DNA of 64,000 bases from Mucilaginibacter galii. GTDB taxonomy: Bacteria > Bacteroidota > Bacteroidia > Sphingobacteriales > Sphingobacteriaceae. Shown here in pieces: positions 52,444 through 62,851 of the stretch; the first letter of the stretch is position 1; every line of letters starts with the position of its first letter. Location of the stretch: positions 1 through 64,000 of the forward strand of contig NZ_BMDO01000006.1 in NCBI RefSeq assembly GCF_014635825.1, given 5' to 3'. Under the pieces are notes generated by a model. That model made no database searches. It was not told where the DNA came from and was given only the letters and a program-made list of their open reading frames with translations. Position numbers and translations under genes: made by a program.

Positions 52444-54453
52444 TTGAAAAAACATCTTACTTGCCTTCTGGCATCAAGTTTATTTTTGACGGCAATCTTA
52501 ACATCTTGCAGCCGCCATGTCCCAGCTAACAACCCAAATTTCAGTGAAAAACTGAAGATAATCGACAGCTTGGTCATAGTGGGACAGAATGAGATTGCCA
52601 TTCGTCTTTTAGACACATTAAGATCGGCCATACCTCCGGAAGATCCGTTTATCTCCGAGTATTACTGTTACCAGTCCTCTCTTGATTTCTTCGGGCCTGA
52701 TCATGGTAATACCTACGCGGACAGTGCACTAGCTTACTTTAAAAATTCCTCCCGTAAGTCATCCTATCCGGGAAATTTCAGACAGGCGCTTTTTATCAAG
52801 GGAGACGCCTGTTTTAAAAATAAAAAGTATCTGGCGGCAATAAGTTATTATGCCCAGGCCAAAGAACTCAAAAAGGCGGGCGATTGTGATGATGGTGATC
52901 TTGCAGTGAAAATAGCAGGTGTTTATTACGAGCAAGGCAATTACCGCATTGCGGCAAGATACTTTATCGAGAAGTACCAGCAGGTAATTTCATGTCCTTC
53001 TAATCTTACGCCTGAAAAAAAGTTTATCACACTGCAAGCAAATCTTAACAATGCCGGCTTCTCTTACGAACGGGCAGGTTTATTGGATAGTGCTATGTTC
53101 TATTATAGAAAGGACCTTAACCTTATTGACAGTGCTGATCGTCTGAATTTAGCGGCCAAAAGAAATATAGATGCCGCCCGCTCCGTGGTCTTTGATAATC
53201 TGGGTGGTGTTTTTATTCAGCAAAGGAAGATTGATGCGGCTGTTAATTACCTGTCCAAAAGCATTGACCTGTCCAACGAGGAAACCAACCCTACAAAGGT
53301 AACGACCTACATCAAGCTAGCCGATGCCTATGTAATTTCGGGGAAATTAGACATGGCAAAAGCGGCATTAGACCATTGTGTCTTGCTGTTGAAACGTTAC
53401 CCGAACGACGAATTCAATGCCAGGCGGTTTAAGGTGCTGGCTGCTTATTTGTTTAAGCGGAACCTGCTAAGCGAAGCTTATAAGGTTCAAAGCCGCTATA
53501 TGCACTTGCAGGATTCACTCGGCCTTTCAAAGTCTGAACTGTACAAAACAGATATTGCCAGGCAAGTGAATAACCTCCAAGAACAGGCCAGAGTTTCGGA
53601 CCTGGAACAGAAGGCAAAATACCGGAAGCTATATCTTGCCGTCATCAGTGCTGCCCTCCTATTTGCAACCATGATTATTATACTCATTGTACGCAGTCTT
53701 CGTCGTACACAAAAAGCCAGGGAAAATGCAACGATCCAAAATCAAAAACTGGAACAAGCGCTTGCTGAGCTTGAGCGGGTCAACCAGAACTATATCAAGA
53801 TCATGCGAATTATGGCACATGACCTTAGAAACCCGCTCGGTGGCATCAGTGGCCTTGCGCAATTACTGCTTGATGATGATGAGTTAAATGAGGAAAGCCG
53901 TCATATGCTCAGGCTGATCGAAACTACGAGTATCCATTCCTTAGAAATGATCAATGAATTACTTAAATCTGATCTGGGCGACAGCGGACCATTGCAAAAG
54001 GACCTAACTGACCTTAATGCCTTACTGTATGAGTCTGTTGAGCTATTGCAATTTAAAGCCAATGAAAAGGAGCAGCAAATTAGTTATACCGGCAAATCGG
54101 GACCGGTAATGGTCAATCTTCATTATGAAAAAATGTGGCGTGTAATTAACAATTTGGTTATGAACGCCTTGAAATTCAGCCATGTGAAAGGCACTGTTGA
54201 GGTGGCTTTACTGCAAAAAGAAGATCATGTAATCGTGACTATAGCGGATCGGGGTATCGGTATTCCTGAAAAACACAGCGAATTAATCTATGAGATGTTT
54301 ACGCCCGCAAAAAGAGTTGGCACTAACGGAGAACAGCCATTCGGCTTAGGATTATCGATTTCTAAAAACATTGTGGAACGACATGGTGGAGAGATCTGGT
54401 TTGAGAACCGAAGCGGTGGCGGTACTATCTTTTCAGTGAGGCTTCCTATATAA
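52444..54453 (+). CDS. TPR-containing sensor histidine kinase
   Basis: About 669 residues from a TTG at 52444 (KKHLTCLLASSLFLTAILTSCS, a lipoprotein-like signal); a TTG at 52423 is another option and no ATG fits. The periplasmic part (about 30-390) holds TPR-type helical repeats (YYAQAKELKKAGD, NYRIAARYFIEKYQQ, AAVNYLSKSIDLS). One membrane helix lies at about 395-420, followed by a coiled-coil linker and HisKA (IMRIMAHDLRNPLGGISGLAQLL). The ATPase domain has NLVMNALKFS, DRGIGIP and FGLGLSISKNIVERHGG. No response regulator gene adjoins, so its partner is elsewhere. Confidence 0.85.
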   Translation: MKKHLTCLLASSLFLTAILTSCSRHVPANNPNFSEKLKIIDSLVIVGQNEIAIRLLDTLRSAIPPEDPFISEYYCYQSSLDFFGPDHGNTYADSALAYFKNSSRKSSYPGNFRQALFIKGDACFKNKKYLAAISYYAQAKELKKAGDCDDGDLAVKIAGVYYEQGNYRIAARYFIEKYQQVISCPSNLTPEKKFITLQANLNNAGFSYERAGLLDSAMFYYRKDLNLIDSADRLNLAAKRNIDAARSVVFDNLGGVFIQQRKIDAAVNYLSKSIDLSNEETNPTKVTTYIKLADAYVISGKLDMAKAALDHCVLLLKRYPNDEFNARRFKVLAAYLFKRNLLSEAYKVQSRYMHLQDSLGLSKSELYKTDIARQVNNLQEQARVSDLEQKAKYRKLYLAVISAALLFATMIIILIVRSLRRTQKARENATIQNQKLEQALAELERVNQNYIKIMRIMAHDLRNPLGGISGLAQLLLDDDELNEESRHMLRLIETTSIHSLEMINELLKSDLGDSGPLQKDLTDLNALLYESVELLQFKANEKEQQISYTGKSGPVMVNLHYEKMWRVINNLVMNALKFSHVKGTVEVALLQKEDHVIVTIADRGIGIPEKHSELIYEMFTPAKRVGTNGEQPFGLGLSISKNIVERHGGEIWFENRSGGGTIFSVRLPI

Positions 54454-54746
54454 CATCCAAGTATAACGGAAAGCTGAACGAAATGAAAACTGTTTCCAAA
54501 ACATTCGGTCTAAATTATTAGGTAGCAGGTGCTATTTCGCGTGATATTCTGCTGTCAGCTTACCTAAGTTAGGCAGCAATGTGCAAACGAAATAAATTTG
54601 GCTATACTCGTCAATGACGAATGCCGGTTCAATTAATTAAAGACCGCACTAATCGCGATATGGAACATTTAACACACGAAGTAGGTAATGTTATGTAATA
54701 TTCCTTATATGGTGGATTAATCAATCCAATTGTTTTTCAAAAGTTA

Positions 54747-54773
54747 AGCGCCTGCTTCTTCAGGGCAGGCGCT
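54747..54773 (-). terminator. terminator of the M16 peptidase operon
   Basis: Perfect 9-base stem AGCGCCTGC/GCAGGCGCT with a 9-base loop; on the minus strand it is followed by a T-rich stretch. The rest of 54454-54825 shows nothing recognisable. Confidence 0.75.
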
Positions 54774-54825
54774 ATATTAACTAAATTATTAACTGAAAGA
54801 ACGAAGAAGTCTATTAAAATAATGC

Positions 54826-57612
54826 TTACTTACTTGCTTCCGGCAGTAAGACCATCCGTATATAATTTTTGCCATTGAGGTATTTATTAGCTATTGCTTT
54901 GATATCCGTAGTGCTTATCTTGTCAACCTCCTGAACATATTTATTTGCATCGTCAAGCGGTTCTTTATTCTGGATCTGGTTAACCATATAACTTTGCCAA
55001 AAGTTGTTGGATTTTAGTTCTAGCTCAATGGAGCGCTGCGTTTCTGCTTTGAATTTATCCAGGTTAACTTGTAAAGGACCGTTATTTTTAATTTTATTAA
55101 CTTCATCAAGGGTAGAGGCAATTAATTTCTCAACATTTTGAGGGGCGCAGCCAAATAATACTGATAAACTGAACCTGCCCTGTGGTAATTTGGTTGTGGT
55201 TGCGCGAATGCTGGGCGAGTAAACCCCTCCTTCTTCCTCCCTCAAACGCTCTATCAATCGTATCTGGATAGTTTCCTTCAGGGCATCCATTTTCATATTA
55301 TTAGCTAAGGAGTAGTCAAACAATCCCGAAAACACCAGTATCACGTTGGCTTTGGCCTCTGTCCCTTTATAAACCGTCTTAGCTATTTGACCTGCGGGAA
55401 TATTTATATGCAGATCTTTAGCCTCTTCTTTTTTATTACGGGCAGGCAGGCTGGCGATATATTTCTCTAGCAAAGGCTTTATTGCTGTAGTATCGATGCT
55501 GCCTGTAAATACAAAAGTAAATCCTGAGGCATCGGAAAAACGTTCTTTATAAATAGCATATGCCTTATCGAGGTTAATCTTATCCAGTGTGGCTAATGTT
55601 TGAGGAGCCCTGCGGACGTTATGACCCGACATCACCGCAATAACCGTATCGTTGAAAACACTTGCAGGGTCATTCTGCCTGTTTGCCAATGCTGCCTTGG
55701 CACGTGAGATATAGTTTTTAAACAAGATGGTATCCTTGCGCGGCTGGGTAACGTACGCATACATCAATTGCAACGCCTGTTCCAGACCGGTAAGGTTGCT
55801 GCTGCCACTAATACTCTGCTGGCGTTCGCCAATAGATGTGCGAACACCAAATTGCTTACCCGACATATATTTTGACAACGCAGCATTATTGTAATTGCCC
55901 GCTCCAAAGGACGGAATGAGGTTGGCTGCGTCGGCTGATGGAAAATCAGCATCGCTATACAGTGAAGTGCCGCCCGCCGATATGCCGCTAAACAAGATCT
56001 GGTCGTTCCTGAAATCAGTGGGTTTCAACAAAACTTTAATACCATTGCTTAAAACTAAGGTTGTAATATTAAGTGTTCTATCGTATTGTGTTTTAACAAT
56101 CTTTCCAGGTGCCGGTGTTTTATTTAACAAACTTAAAGTATTTGTTTCTTCGTGATAAGCCGTTAAAGTCTCACCCTCTACTGACTTAATCCAGCTCATA
56201 AAAACCTGTTGCGAGGGAAAAGATCCCTTTTCTTTATCAGGGCCGGTAATGAGTACGTCCCTGCCAGTTCCTTTAATAATGGTTTTAATATAAGCATTCA
56301 AATCGTCAGCCTTTATTTTTGAAAGTTCATCTTTAACCAGTGTATATTCGAACTCTATGCCCGGCGATGCCGTACCATGTAAAAAGTATTGTACGTATTC
56401 ATTTACGTAGCTGTCAGACCGGGTTTTGTTTTTTTCTTTCAAGGCCGCCTCTGTACGATTTAAATAAGTAAGTTTCGCACGTTCCAGTTCATTAGTTGTA
56501 AAGCCATACCGTTTTGCCTGTTCGCTTACGCGCCATGCAGCTTTAAAGCCTGTTTCTAATTCTCCTGGTTTAGGTGTTACCGACACGGAGTAATTGTCCA
56601 GATCAGCTAAAAAGCTACTTACCCCACCTCCGGCACCCAAATAAGGAGGGTTAGCCTGACGTTGCAAATCGGCATACCTTTCGCCTAACATCCTGTTCAT
56701 CAACTCGCGAATAATGAACTCCCGGTAATTTGCTGCAGTATGTAATTCCAATTTTGGCAGCTTGATCGTTACCTCTGCGCGTGTAGCGGTAACTTCCGGG
56801 TCAGTAACTACAATGAACTGATCTTTCCCGGTAAGCGGGATTTTAAATATTGGCCTTGGCTTTTCGTTTTCGGGATTTTTAAGGTCACTGAATTTCCCCT
56901 TAATAGCTTTCTCCATGGCATCTACATCAATATCACCTACCACGATGAGCGCCTGCAGGTTGGGCCGATACCAGTCATGATAAAAACGTTTGATGGTTTC
57001 AGGCTTGAAATTATTTAATACTTCCTCTGAACCTATCGGCAAACGATTAGCATAAACAGAGTTGTTTAACATTATCGGGAAATATTTGATACGCATTCTG
57101 TCCGCTGCACCTTTTCCAAGGCGTTTCTCTTCCAATACAACGCCGCGCTCCTTGTTTATCTCGGCCGGGTCAAGTGTGGCATCCTGCGCCCAGTCACGCA
57201 TGATCTGCAGACCGTTCTGTACAATTTCGGGCTTGTCCGAAGGAAGAGGTAGCTCATAAACAGTTTCATCAAAACTCGTATATGCGTTCAGGTCGGCACC
57301 GAACCTGACCCCAGTTTTCTGAAGATAGTTTACCAATTCGCTTTTAGGAAAATTTTTGGTTCCGTTAAAGCTCATGTGCTCCATAAAGTGAGCAAGGCCC
57401 TGCTGGTCATCATCTTCTAATACCGAACCTACTTTGTTGGCCAGATAAAATACCACCCGGCTTTTAGGTTCCTCATTATGGCGGATGTAGTAAGTAAAAC
57501 CATTAGGCAGTTTCCCGGTACGCACAGCCCCATCAAAGGGTAAGTTTTGTCCCTGGCTCGTGTAGCACAATACCGCTGCAATGGCTGTGGAAAAGATTTT
57601 TTTAAAGTTCAT
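54826..57612 (-). CDS. M16-family metallopeptidase
   Basis: 928 residues from ATG 57612 (MNFKKIFSTAIAAVLCYTSQGQ, a signal peptide); an earlier in-frame start adds 24 unlikely residues. The inverted zinc motif HFMEH (HxxEH) is near residue 79, with the downstream glutamate in the region EINKERGVVLEEKRLG. Two pitrilysin-type N/C halves are present, the second inactive as usual. It is a periplasmic oligopeptide-degrading enzyme. It is the last gene of the minus-strand run after the MutS-like pair. Confidence 0.9.
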   Translation of the reverse strand: MNFKKIFSTAIAAVLCYTSQGQNLPFDGAVRTGKLPNGFTYYIRHNEEPKSRVVFYLANKVGSVLEDDDQQGLAHFMEHMSFNGTKNFPKSELVNYLQKTGVRFGADLNAYTSFDETVYELPLPSDKPEIVQNGLQIMRDWAQDATLDPAEINKERGVVLEEKRLGKGAADRMRIKYFPIMLNNSVYANRLPIGSEEVLNNFKPETIKRFYHDWYRPNLQALIVVGDIDVDAMEKAIKGKFSDLKNPENEKPRPIFKIPLTGKDQFIVVTDPEVTATRAEVTIKLPKLELHTAANYREFIIRELMNRMLGERYADLQRQANPPYLGAGGGVSSFLADLDNYSVSVTPKPGELETGFKAAWRVSEQAKRYGFTTNELERAKLTYLNRTEAALKEKNKTRSDSYVNEYVQYFLHGTASPGIEFEYTLVKDELSKIKADDLNAYIKTIIKGTGRDVLITGPDKEKGSFPSQQVFMSWIKSVEGETLTAYHEETNTLSLLNKTPAPGKIVKTQYDRTLNITTLVLSNGIKVLLKPTDFRNDQILFSGISAGGTSLYSDADFPSADAANLIPSFGAGNYNNAALSKYMSGKQFGVRTSIGERQQSISGSSNLTGLEQALQLMYAYVTQPRKDTILFKNYISRAKAALANRQNDPASVFNDTVIAVMSGHNVRRAPQTLATLDKINLDKAYAIYKERFSDASGFTFVFTGSIDTTAIKPLLEKYIASLPARNKKEEAKDLHINIPAGQIAKTVYKGTEAKANVILVFSGLFDYSLANNMKMDALKETIQIRLIERLREEEGGVYSPSIRATTTKLPQGRFSLSVLFGCAPQNVEKLIASTLDEVNKIKNNGPLQVNLDKFKAETQRSIELELKSNNFWQSYMVNQIQNKEPLDDANKYVQEVDKISTTDIKAIANKYLNGKNYIRMVLLPEASK

Positions 57613-57646
57613 GAATTTAAGAATTGAATATTTTTTTGTTAGGCTA

Positions 57647-58984
57647 TTATTTTGTTTCGGACGTAGTCCCTCTGATAATTTCAAGGATACCCTCGTTTTC
57701 TATAATCATCATTCCGTGCCTGTCGGCGGTTATACCTTCTGTCAGGCGGTAAGTATATCGCGGAACAGAACCTTCCATGACTGTTGGCAGGTAGGTGAAC
57801 CGAAAGTTCTGGCATCTTTCCCTTAGCGCTTCACCCACTTCAACAATGTGGGTAGAGATTATAAAGAAACAGTTGCGGTTATTGGAAAATGCTTCGGTTA
57901 TACTCAATGTAGCATCATACGCATCCTTGACGTTAGTACCCTTAAAAAGCTCATCGAATATGACGATCAGGTCTTTATCTGCTGCAACTTGTTCTGCAAC
58001 AGTTTTCACGCGCATCACTTCTGCATAAAAGTGGCTGTAACCCATTTCCAGATTATCAGAAACATTGATAGAAGAGAATAACCCGTCTTTTACGGAAAAG
58101 GTCATCTCATCCGCAGCGACCGGAAAACCCATATGTGCGAGGTAAAGGCTGATCCCAAAGGCCTTCATGAGGGTTGATTTGCCTGCCATATTAGCCCCTG
58201 TAAGGAAAATAACATTCCTGCTTTCATCCATGGAAAGAGAATTCCCTATTGCGTTACGCACCGTTGGATGAAACAGCCGCGAAACTGATAGAGTATTGCT
58301 ATGTTTTGGCAATGCTGTTGCATAGCAGAACCCCATCCGGGACGCTACGTTAGCTACGGCTATATATACATCCAACTGAAACAGTAATTCCAGGAGTTGA
58401 TTCATTTGCTCATGTAAGCGAGTACGTAACAAATGATCATATTTCACTATCTTCAATAGGGTAAGGTTAGCAATGCCGGTTTCCTGCTTAAGCCAAATCA
58501 AATCTTTGTTATTAAAAATGGTCTTTACATTTTCGATCTGTTGCTTATACTGGCTTTCTTCAACAGGTAGCGTTGCGGCAAAGGCACTGAAGCGATTTAA
58601 CAGTGCTATAGTTTGGCATACATCGTCGTTAAGCAGTTGATAGGCGGTATCCTGCGCTGCTATTTGCATGACCTTTTTTGAAATAACACCTATGCCAACT
58701 GCCAGCCTGTTACTATTGCTGCCGGAAGCCAGGTAATTTTCCATGATGCCAAACTCGGCCTGTGTAAACGGAAACTGAATGTTATTGCCGGTAAAATATT
58801 TAAAGATGCTGCTGCGCTTATTGATAGCGTCGTAATCTGTAAGCGGGTACTGAAACATTTCGTCCATCAGCTTTCTGCCGCCTGCTGTTATCACCTCATC
58901 AAATAGCCGCGAAATCGAATTATTTTTATGCCTGCCCGGAATATTCAGGTCGTTCAGCGTTTGTTTATCTGCAAAAAAACTCAT
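57647..58984 (-). CDS. MutS-like protein, copy 2
   Basis: 445 residues. The ATPase domain is complete: Walker A TGANMAGKSTLMKAFG, Walker B VIFDELFKGTNVKDAYDAT and a STHIVEVGEAL segment. The lever/clamp region is short and the mismatch-recognition domain is missing, so this is a MutS-related ATPase and not a repair MutS. It is about 40% similar by eye to the adjacent copy (448 residues), with the stop/start of the two overlapping by one base. Function unknown. Confidence 0.8.
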   Translation of the reverse strand: MSFFADKQTLNDLNIPGRHKNNSISRLFDEVITAGGRKLMDEMFQYPLTDYDAINKRSSIFKYFTGNNIQFPFTQAEFGIMENYLASGSNSNRLAVGIGVISKKVMQIAAQDTAYQLLNDDVCQTIALLNRFSAFAATLPVEESQYKQQIENVKTIFNNKDLIWLKQETGIANLTLLKIVKYDHLLRTRLHEQMNQLLELLFQLDVYIAVANVASRMGFCYATALPKHSNTLSVSRLFHPTVRNAIGNSLSMDESRNVIFLTGANMAGKSTLMKAFGISLYLAHMGFPVAADEMTFSVKDGLFSSINVSDNLEMGYSHFYAEVMRVKTVAEQVAADKDLIVIFDELFKGTNVKDAYDATLSITEAFSNNRNCFFIISTHIVEVGEALRERCQNFRFTYLPTVMEGSVPRYTYRLTEGITADRHGMMIIENEGILEIIRGTTSETK

Positions 58985-60330
58985 TATACTGCTTTTTTAT
59001 TTTTGCGGCTACCAATAATTTCCAAGATCCTTTCATTGTTAATAATGATCATTCCATGCCTGTCGGCAGTAATGCCCTGCTTCAGTTTGTAGGTATATAC
59101 CGGCGAATTTCCTTCCATAAGCGTAGGCAGGTACACAAAGTTGATGTTGCTGCAATCTTGCCGCAACACTTCCCCGGCTTCTATAATATGGGTTGATACG
59201 ACGAACATACAGTTGCGCTTTTCGGCAAAGGCCTTCGTAATGGCAATTGTGCCTTCGTAAGCGTCTTTTACGTTGGTCCCTCTGAACAGCTCATCAAAAA
59301 CGACAAACAGTTTTTTGCCCGCACCCAACTCTTTGGCTATCTTTTTAACCCGCAGCACTTCCGCATAAAAATGGCTGTTGCCGCTCCCAAGATCATCAGG
59401 TAGGTTGATAGTGGTAAATAAACCATCCATCACCGAGAATTCCATTTTTTGGGCGGCCACCGGAAATCCCATGTGGGCCAGGTAAAGTGCTATGCTTACA
59501 GTTTTCATAAAAGTTGATTTCCCTGCCATATTAGCCCCGGTTAGAAAAACAACGTTATTATGAGGAGTGATGTCAATGCTGTTAGCAAGGGCATTTTTAA
59601 CCAAGGGATGGTAAACACCGGCCAACTTTACGGAGTACTGTTCGCCTGTTAAAGCTACCGGGAATACATAGTTAAGTTTAAACGCCACTTCTGCAATAGC
59701 TATGTATACATCCAACTGGTAGATACAGCTAAGCAATTTTTTTATTTTAAAACCGAAGGTAAAGCGTAGCAGGTGGTCTAAGTCTACTATTTCCCTGTGG
59801 GATAGTTTATCTATTCGCTTCAGGGCCACCAGCGGAGATATGTCGGGATCAGTCAACAAGGCCAACATTTGCGCCAGGTCCTGATCATAAGGGGTATTGA
59901 ATGCCGAAGATCCAATCTCTTTTACAAAGTTATTCAGGGTATGCAGAAGCGTAACGATAGCTATTATGCCGTTGTATATTACTTTATAATCACCATCAGC
60001 AGAAATCAGATTGCCTATTTTACGACCGATGTTGTTCTCATCGTGCCTGAGCTTAGTGCGCTGATCGGTCATAGCCATATAAATCTCGGCACTATCAAGC
60101 AAATCTGTTTTAAATGGAAACTTGGCCTGGATATTTTTGAAGTACTGAATAGTTGCGCTTCGGTTATTAATAGCCTGGGCGTCACTAAGCGGGTAGAGGA
60201 ACATCTGCTCCAGTATATCTGCGCCACCTTTAGTATAGGTGTTGTTATACAGACCGTATACCGAATCGGTGCCGGGCTTGCTTAGGATTTTCAGGTCGTC
60301 GAGTGTTTGTTTATCGGTATTAAAACCCAT
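58984..60330 (-). CDS. MutS-like protein, copy 1
   Basis: 448 residues with the same layout as its downstream neighbour: LDDLKILSKPGTDSVYGLYNNT, a clamp-like middle, Walker A LTGANMAGKSTFMKTVS, Walker B VVFDELFRGTNVKDAYEGT and STHIIEAGEVL. No mismatch-recognition domain. The pair probably forms a homo- or heterodimeric ATPase. It is transcribed after the GldF-GldG fusion gene with a 73-base gap. Confidence 0.8.
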   Translation of the reverse strand: MGFNTDKQTLDDLKILSKPGTDSVYGLYNNTYTKGGADILEQMFLYPLSDAQAINNRSATIQYFKNIQAKFPFKTDLLDSAEIYMAMTDQRTKLRHDENNIGRKIGNLISADGDYKVIYNGIIAIVTLLHTLNNFVKEIGSSAFNTPYDQDLAQMLALLTDPDISPLVALKRIDKLSHREIVDLDHLLRFTFGFKIKKLLSCIYQLDVYIAIAEVAFKLNYVFPVALTGEQYSVKLAGVYHPLVKNALANSIDITPHNNVVFLTGANMAGKSTFMKTVSIALYLAHMGFPVAAQKMEFSVMDGLFTTINLPDDLGSGNSHFYAEVLRVKKIAKELGAGKKLFVVFDELFRGTNVKDAYEGTIAITKAFAEKRNCMFVVSTHIIEAGEVLRQDCSNINFVYLPTLMEGNSPVYTYKLKQGITADRHGMIIINNERILEIIGSRKNKKAV

Positions 60331-60403
60331 GGAGTTATGTCTAATTTTTAGAAAGCGGTACAGGGAGACAGTTGCGTCTCAACAGCTCCCTGTATCATCC
60401 ACC

Positions 60404-62848
60404 TTATTTTCTTCTTCTTTTAAACAATACGATGGCACCCATTATCGTAATAAGAGCTGGGATGACCGCCTTGCATAGCCACATTAACCCCGTTATTTGC
60501 CCGCGGGATATTTTGATGTCCATGTCCCTTGCCGGCGGACGACTCACATCGCTCGGGAACGCCCCGTTGCTGAACCACCTGAAAAGGCCTTGCAAATAGT
60601 ATTCATTAAACCTGCTTCTTGGCCTCGATATTTCGCCGTTGCTTGCAAAATCCGCATCGCCTGATACGACTATGCGCTGCTGTTTTCCATTAATCACTCT
60701 GCTAAGCGCTACGCTAACCGGGAAGATCCCTTTTTCATCGCCTTCTTCTGGTTTAAAACTCAGGTCGGCAGTTGAGAGATCAAGCGAACCAACATTAACG
60801 GGCGCATGCATATCAGCAGCAGTTGCCGGATCCGCAGATGCTGCTATCAATCCACCGCCGCTAGTTAAAGATTGTACTGCACCTTTAGCATTGGCGGGAG
60901 CAGTTTTCTCTTTTATAGTACCAGGAGCAAACACTTTATTCCAGCCACCTGCCGAGCTCATTAACAAAGGAGTAGCTTTAAAACCTCCGGAAGGGTCATA
61001 TTCGATTGCAGCAGCGCCCTGAACTACTACAGGAACACTACCTTTTTGCATCCTTGCCAGGTTTGAGTCTATGCTGGCAGCCTTTACATTTAGTTGGGCA
61101 TTGATCAAACCAGGTGTAAGTTTTCTATCCGTTTTAACTAATATTCCACTCTTCAACCGGACGCCTAATTGCTGCAGTAAAGGGTTAAGTATTTGCTGTC
61201 TGCCCGGTTCGCCTTCAATCAGCATGTTTCCGCCCTTATTAATGTAAGCTGTAAGTTTTGCCAATTGCTCGGGGGTAAATGGAATGGTCGGGTCTCCAAT
61301 CACGAGGATGTCGGTTTTGCCTGGGATGTCCTTTATGTTAAGGTTTATCGTATCAACATCAAAACCTTGATTTATCAGTGCATTACGACGGGTTTTTAAT
61401 GCGCTTACCATCTGGTAATCCCGGTCTACCGGGCTGTCAGTGCCCCGTTCTTTGTTTCCGGTTATAAACACCACCTTTGAGGCCGGCGTTACTAACCTCT
61501 TCAAAGCGGCGTTCATCTCCGCCTCACTTGCATAGGGATCCGACTCGTTCATAAAAAAACGCAGGTAGGTACTTTTGCCCTGATATTCCAGTTTCCTCAC
61601 CAGCAGGAAACCTTCGTCTGTAAGATCGATCTGTTTTTTTAATTCACCAGGAGGCATAAACCGATCGCCGTTAATACCCATAGTTGTTGCCGACTGGTCG
61701 GCAATTTTGTCAACGTTAGTTACTCCTTTAAGGAGGGGATTGAATTTAAAAGTATAATAATTGCTATCAACCGGCTTTTGATAGTAGTAAACATATTTCA
61801 CATTCATTCCTGGTATAAAACGCTGATAATTTTCCAACTTGCCCAAATCCGAATTTCTTGATTGCGGCAAAACTTGATAAAGGTTTGGTGCCAGCATATT
61901 TACATAAGTTGTAACCTTTAACGGTCCATCAAGCTTTCTAGCAATTTCCTGGCTCGGCTTAGCAATGGTAAGTGATTTGAGATCGGTAGTATCCAGATAA
62001 CCCGTTAACATTGGTCTGGATGTAATATATCCAAGCGTTAAAGCGACAGCTGCCAGCGCTACATAACGACCAACCTTAACCGTCCAGGGCTTTAGCTCCC
62101 TTTCTGTTTTCAAGCGCAGTACGCACAATGATAAAAAGGATGCGATGATGATGAGGTAGTAAAATACATCTTTGGTAGTAATCAGCCCTGCAACCATCTT
62201 TTCGGTACGGCCCGATATAGAAAGAAAATAAGTAAGGTCACGCACAAAATCATATTCCTGGCCTAAAGAACCAACATAGCGCATTACTGCAAATACGGCT
62301 AGTGTACTGATTGCTGCCACCACTTGGTAGGTCGTAAGGCAAGACATAAACAGTCCGATGGCGGCATAGGTGCAAATCAGCAGATAAAGTCCGATAAGAC
62401 CTGAACAGATCAGCCCAAGATCGGGATGAACAATGAAAAGAGAGCCAATGATTCCGAATATCGCCAATACAGCGATGAGCGTTAACCCGTATCCTATTAT
62501 AGCAAAGTATTTACCTAATATGATCTCCCTTAGTTTTACCGGCGATGACAGCAAAAGTTTGATGGAACCACTGCTGGTTTCCCGGCTCATAAGGCCCATA
62601 GTCAATATGGGCAGATACAGGTAAATATATCCCTGCATTGCGCTAAACAGACCCAACTGACCACTGAAGAGGGTGCCGGTGATGGGCAAGGTTTGGTAGC
62701 CTAAAGATAGTGTGGTACGCGTTTGTTGCAGGTTATCTAAAAAGGTGATTCCACACTGGATCATGAATATGGTGAGCACCAGCCAGGCCACCGGCGAATA
62801 AAATAGAATGCTCAGTTCTAACCTGGCTATTTTAAATATTTTTCTCAT
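60404..62848 (-). CDS. GldF-GldG-like ABC transporter fusion
   Basis: 814 residues. The N-terminal part (about 1-250) is an ABC-2 type permease with six helices (PVAWLVLTIFMIQCGITFLDNL ... YLPILTMGLMSRETSSGSIKLLLSSPVKLREII). The rest is a GldG-like, mostly periplasmic substrate-binding/auxiliary domain (TDILVIGDPTIPFTPEQLAKLTAYINKGGN) with a C-terminal helix. In most gliding Bacteroidota GldF and GldG are separate. It pairs with the ATPase encoded 3 bases upstream. The transported substrate is unknown, and gliding itself cannot be inferred from this gene. Confidence 0.85.
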   Translation of the reverse strand: MRKIFKIARLELSILFYSPVAWLVLTIFMIQCGITFLDNLQQTRTTLSLGYQTLPITGTLFSGQLGLFSAMQGYIYLYLPILTMGLMSRETSSGSIKLLLSSPVKLREIILGKYFAIIGYGLTLIAVLAIFGIIGSLFIVHPDLGLICSGLIGLYLLICTYAAIGLFMSCLTTYQVVAAISTLAVFAVMRYVGSLGQEYDFVRDLTYFLSISGRTEKMVAGLITTKDVFYYLIIIASFLSLCVLRLKTERELKPWTVKVGRYVALAAVALTLGYITSRPMLTGYLDTTDLKSLTIAKPSQEIARKLDGPLKVTTYVNMLAPNLYQVLPQSRNSDLGKLENYQRFIPGMNVKYVYYYQKPVDSNYYTFKFNPLLKGVTNVDKIADQSATTMGINGDRFMPPGELKKQIDLTDEGFLLVRKLEYQGKSTYLRFFMNESDPYASEAEMNAALKRLVTPASKVVFITGNKERGTDSPVDRDYQMVSALKTRRNALINQGFDVDTINLNIKDIPGKTDILVIGDPTIPFTPEQLAKLTAYINKGGNMLIEGEPGRQQILNPLLQQLGVRLKSGILVKTDRKLTPGLINAQLNVKAASIDSNLARMQKGSVPVVVQGAAAIEYDPSGGFKATPLLMSSAGGWNKVFAPGTIKEKTAPANAKGAVQSLTSGGGLIAASADPATAADMHAPVNVGSLDLSTADLSFKPEEGDEKGIFPVSVALSRVINGKQQRIVVSGDADFASNGEISRPRSRFNEYYLQGLFRWFSNGAFPSDVSRPPARDMDIKISRGQITGLMWLCKAVIPALITIMGAIVLFKRRRK

Positions 62849-62851
62849 TTA

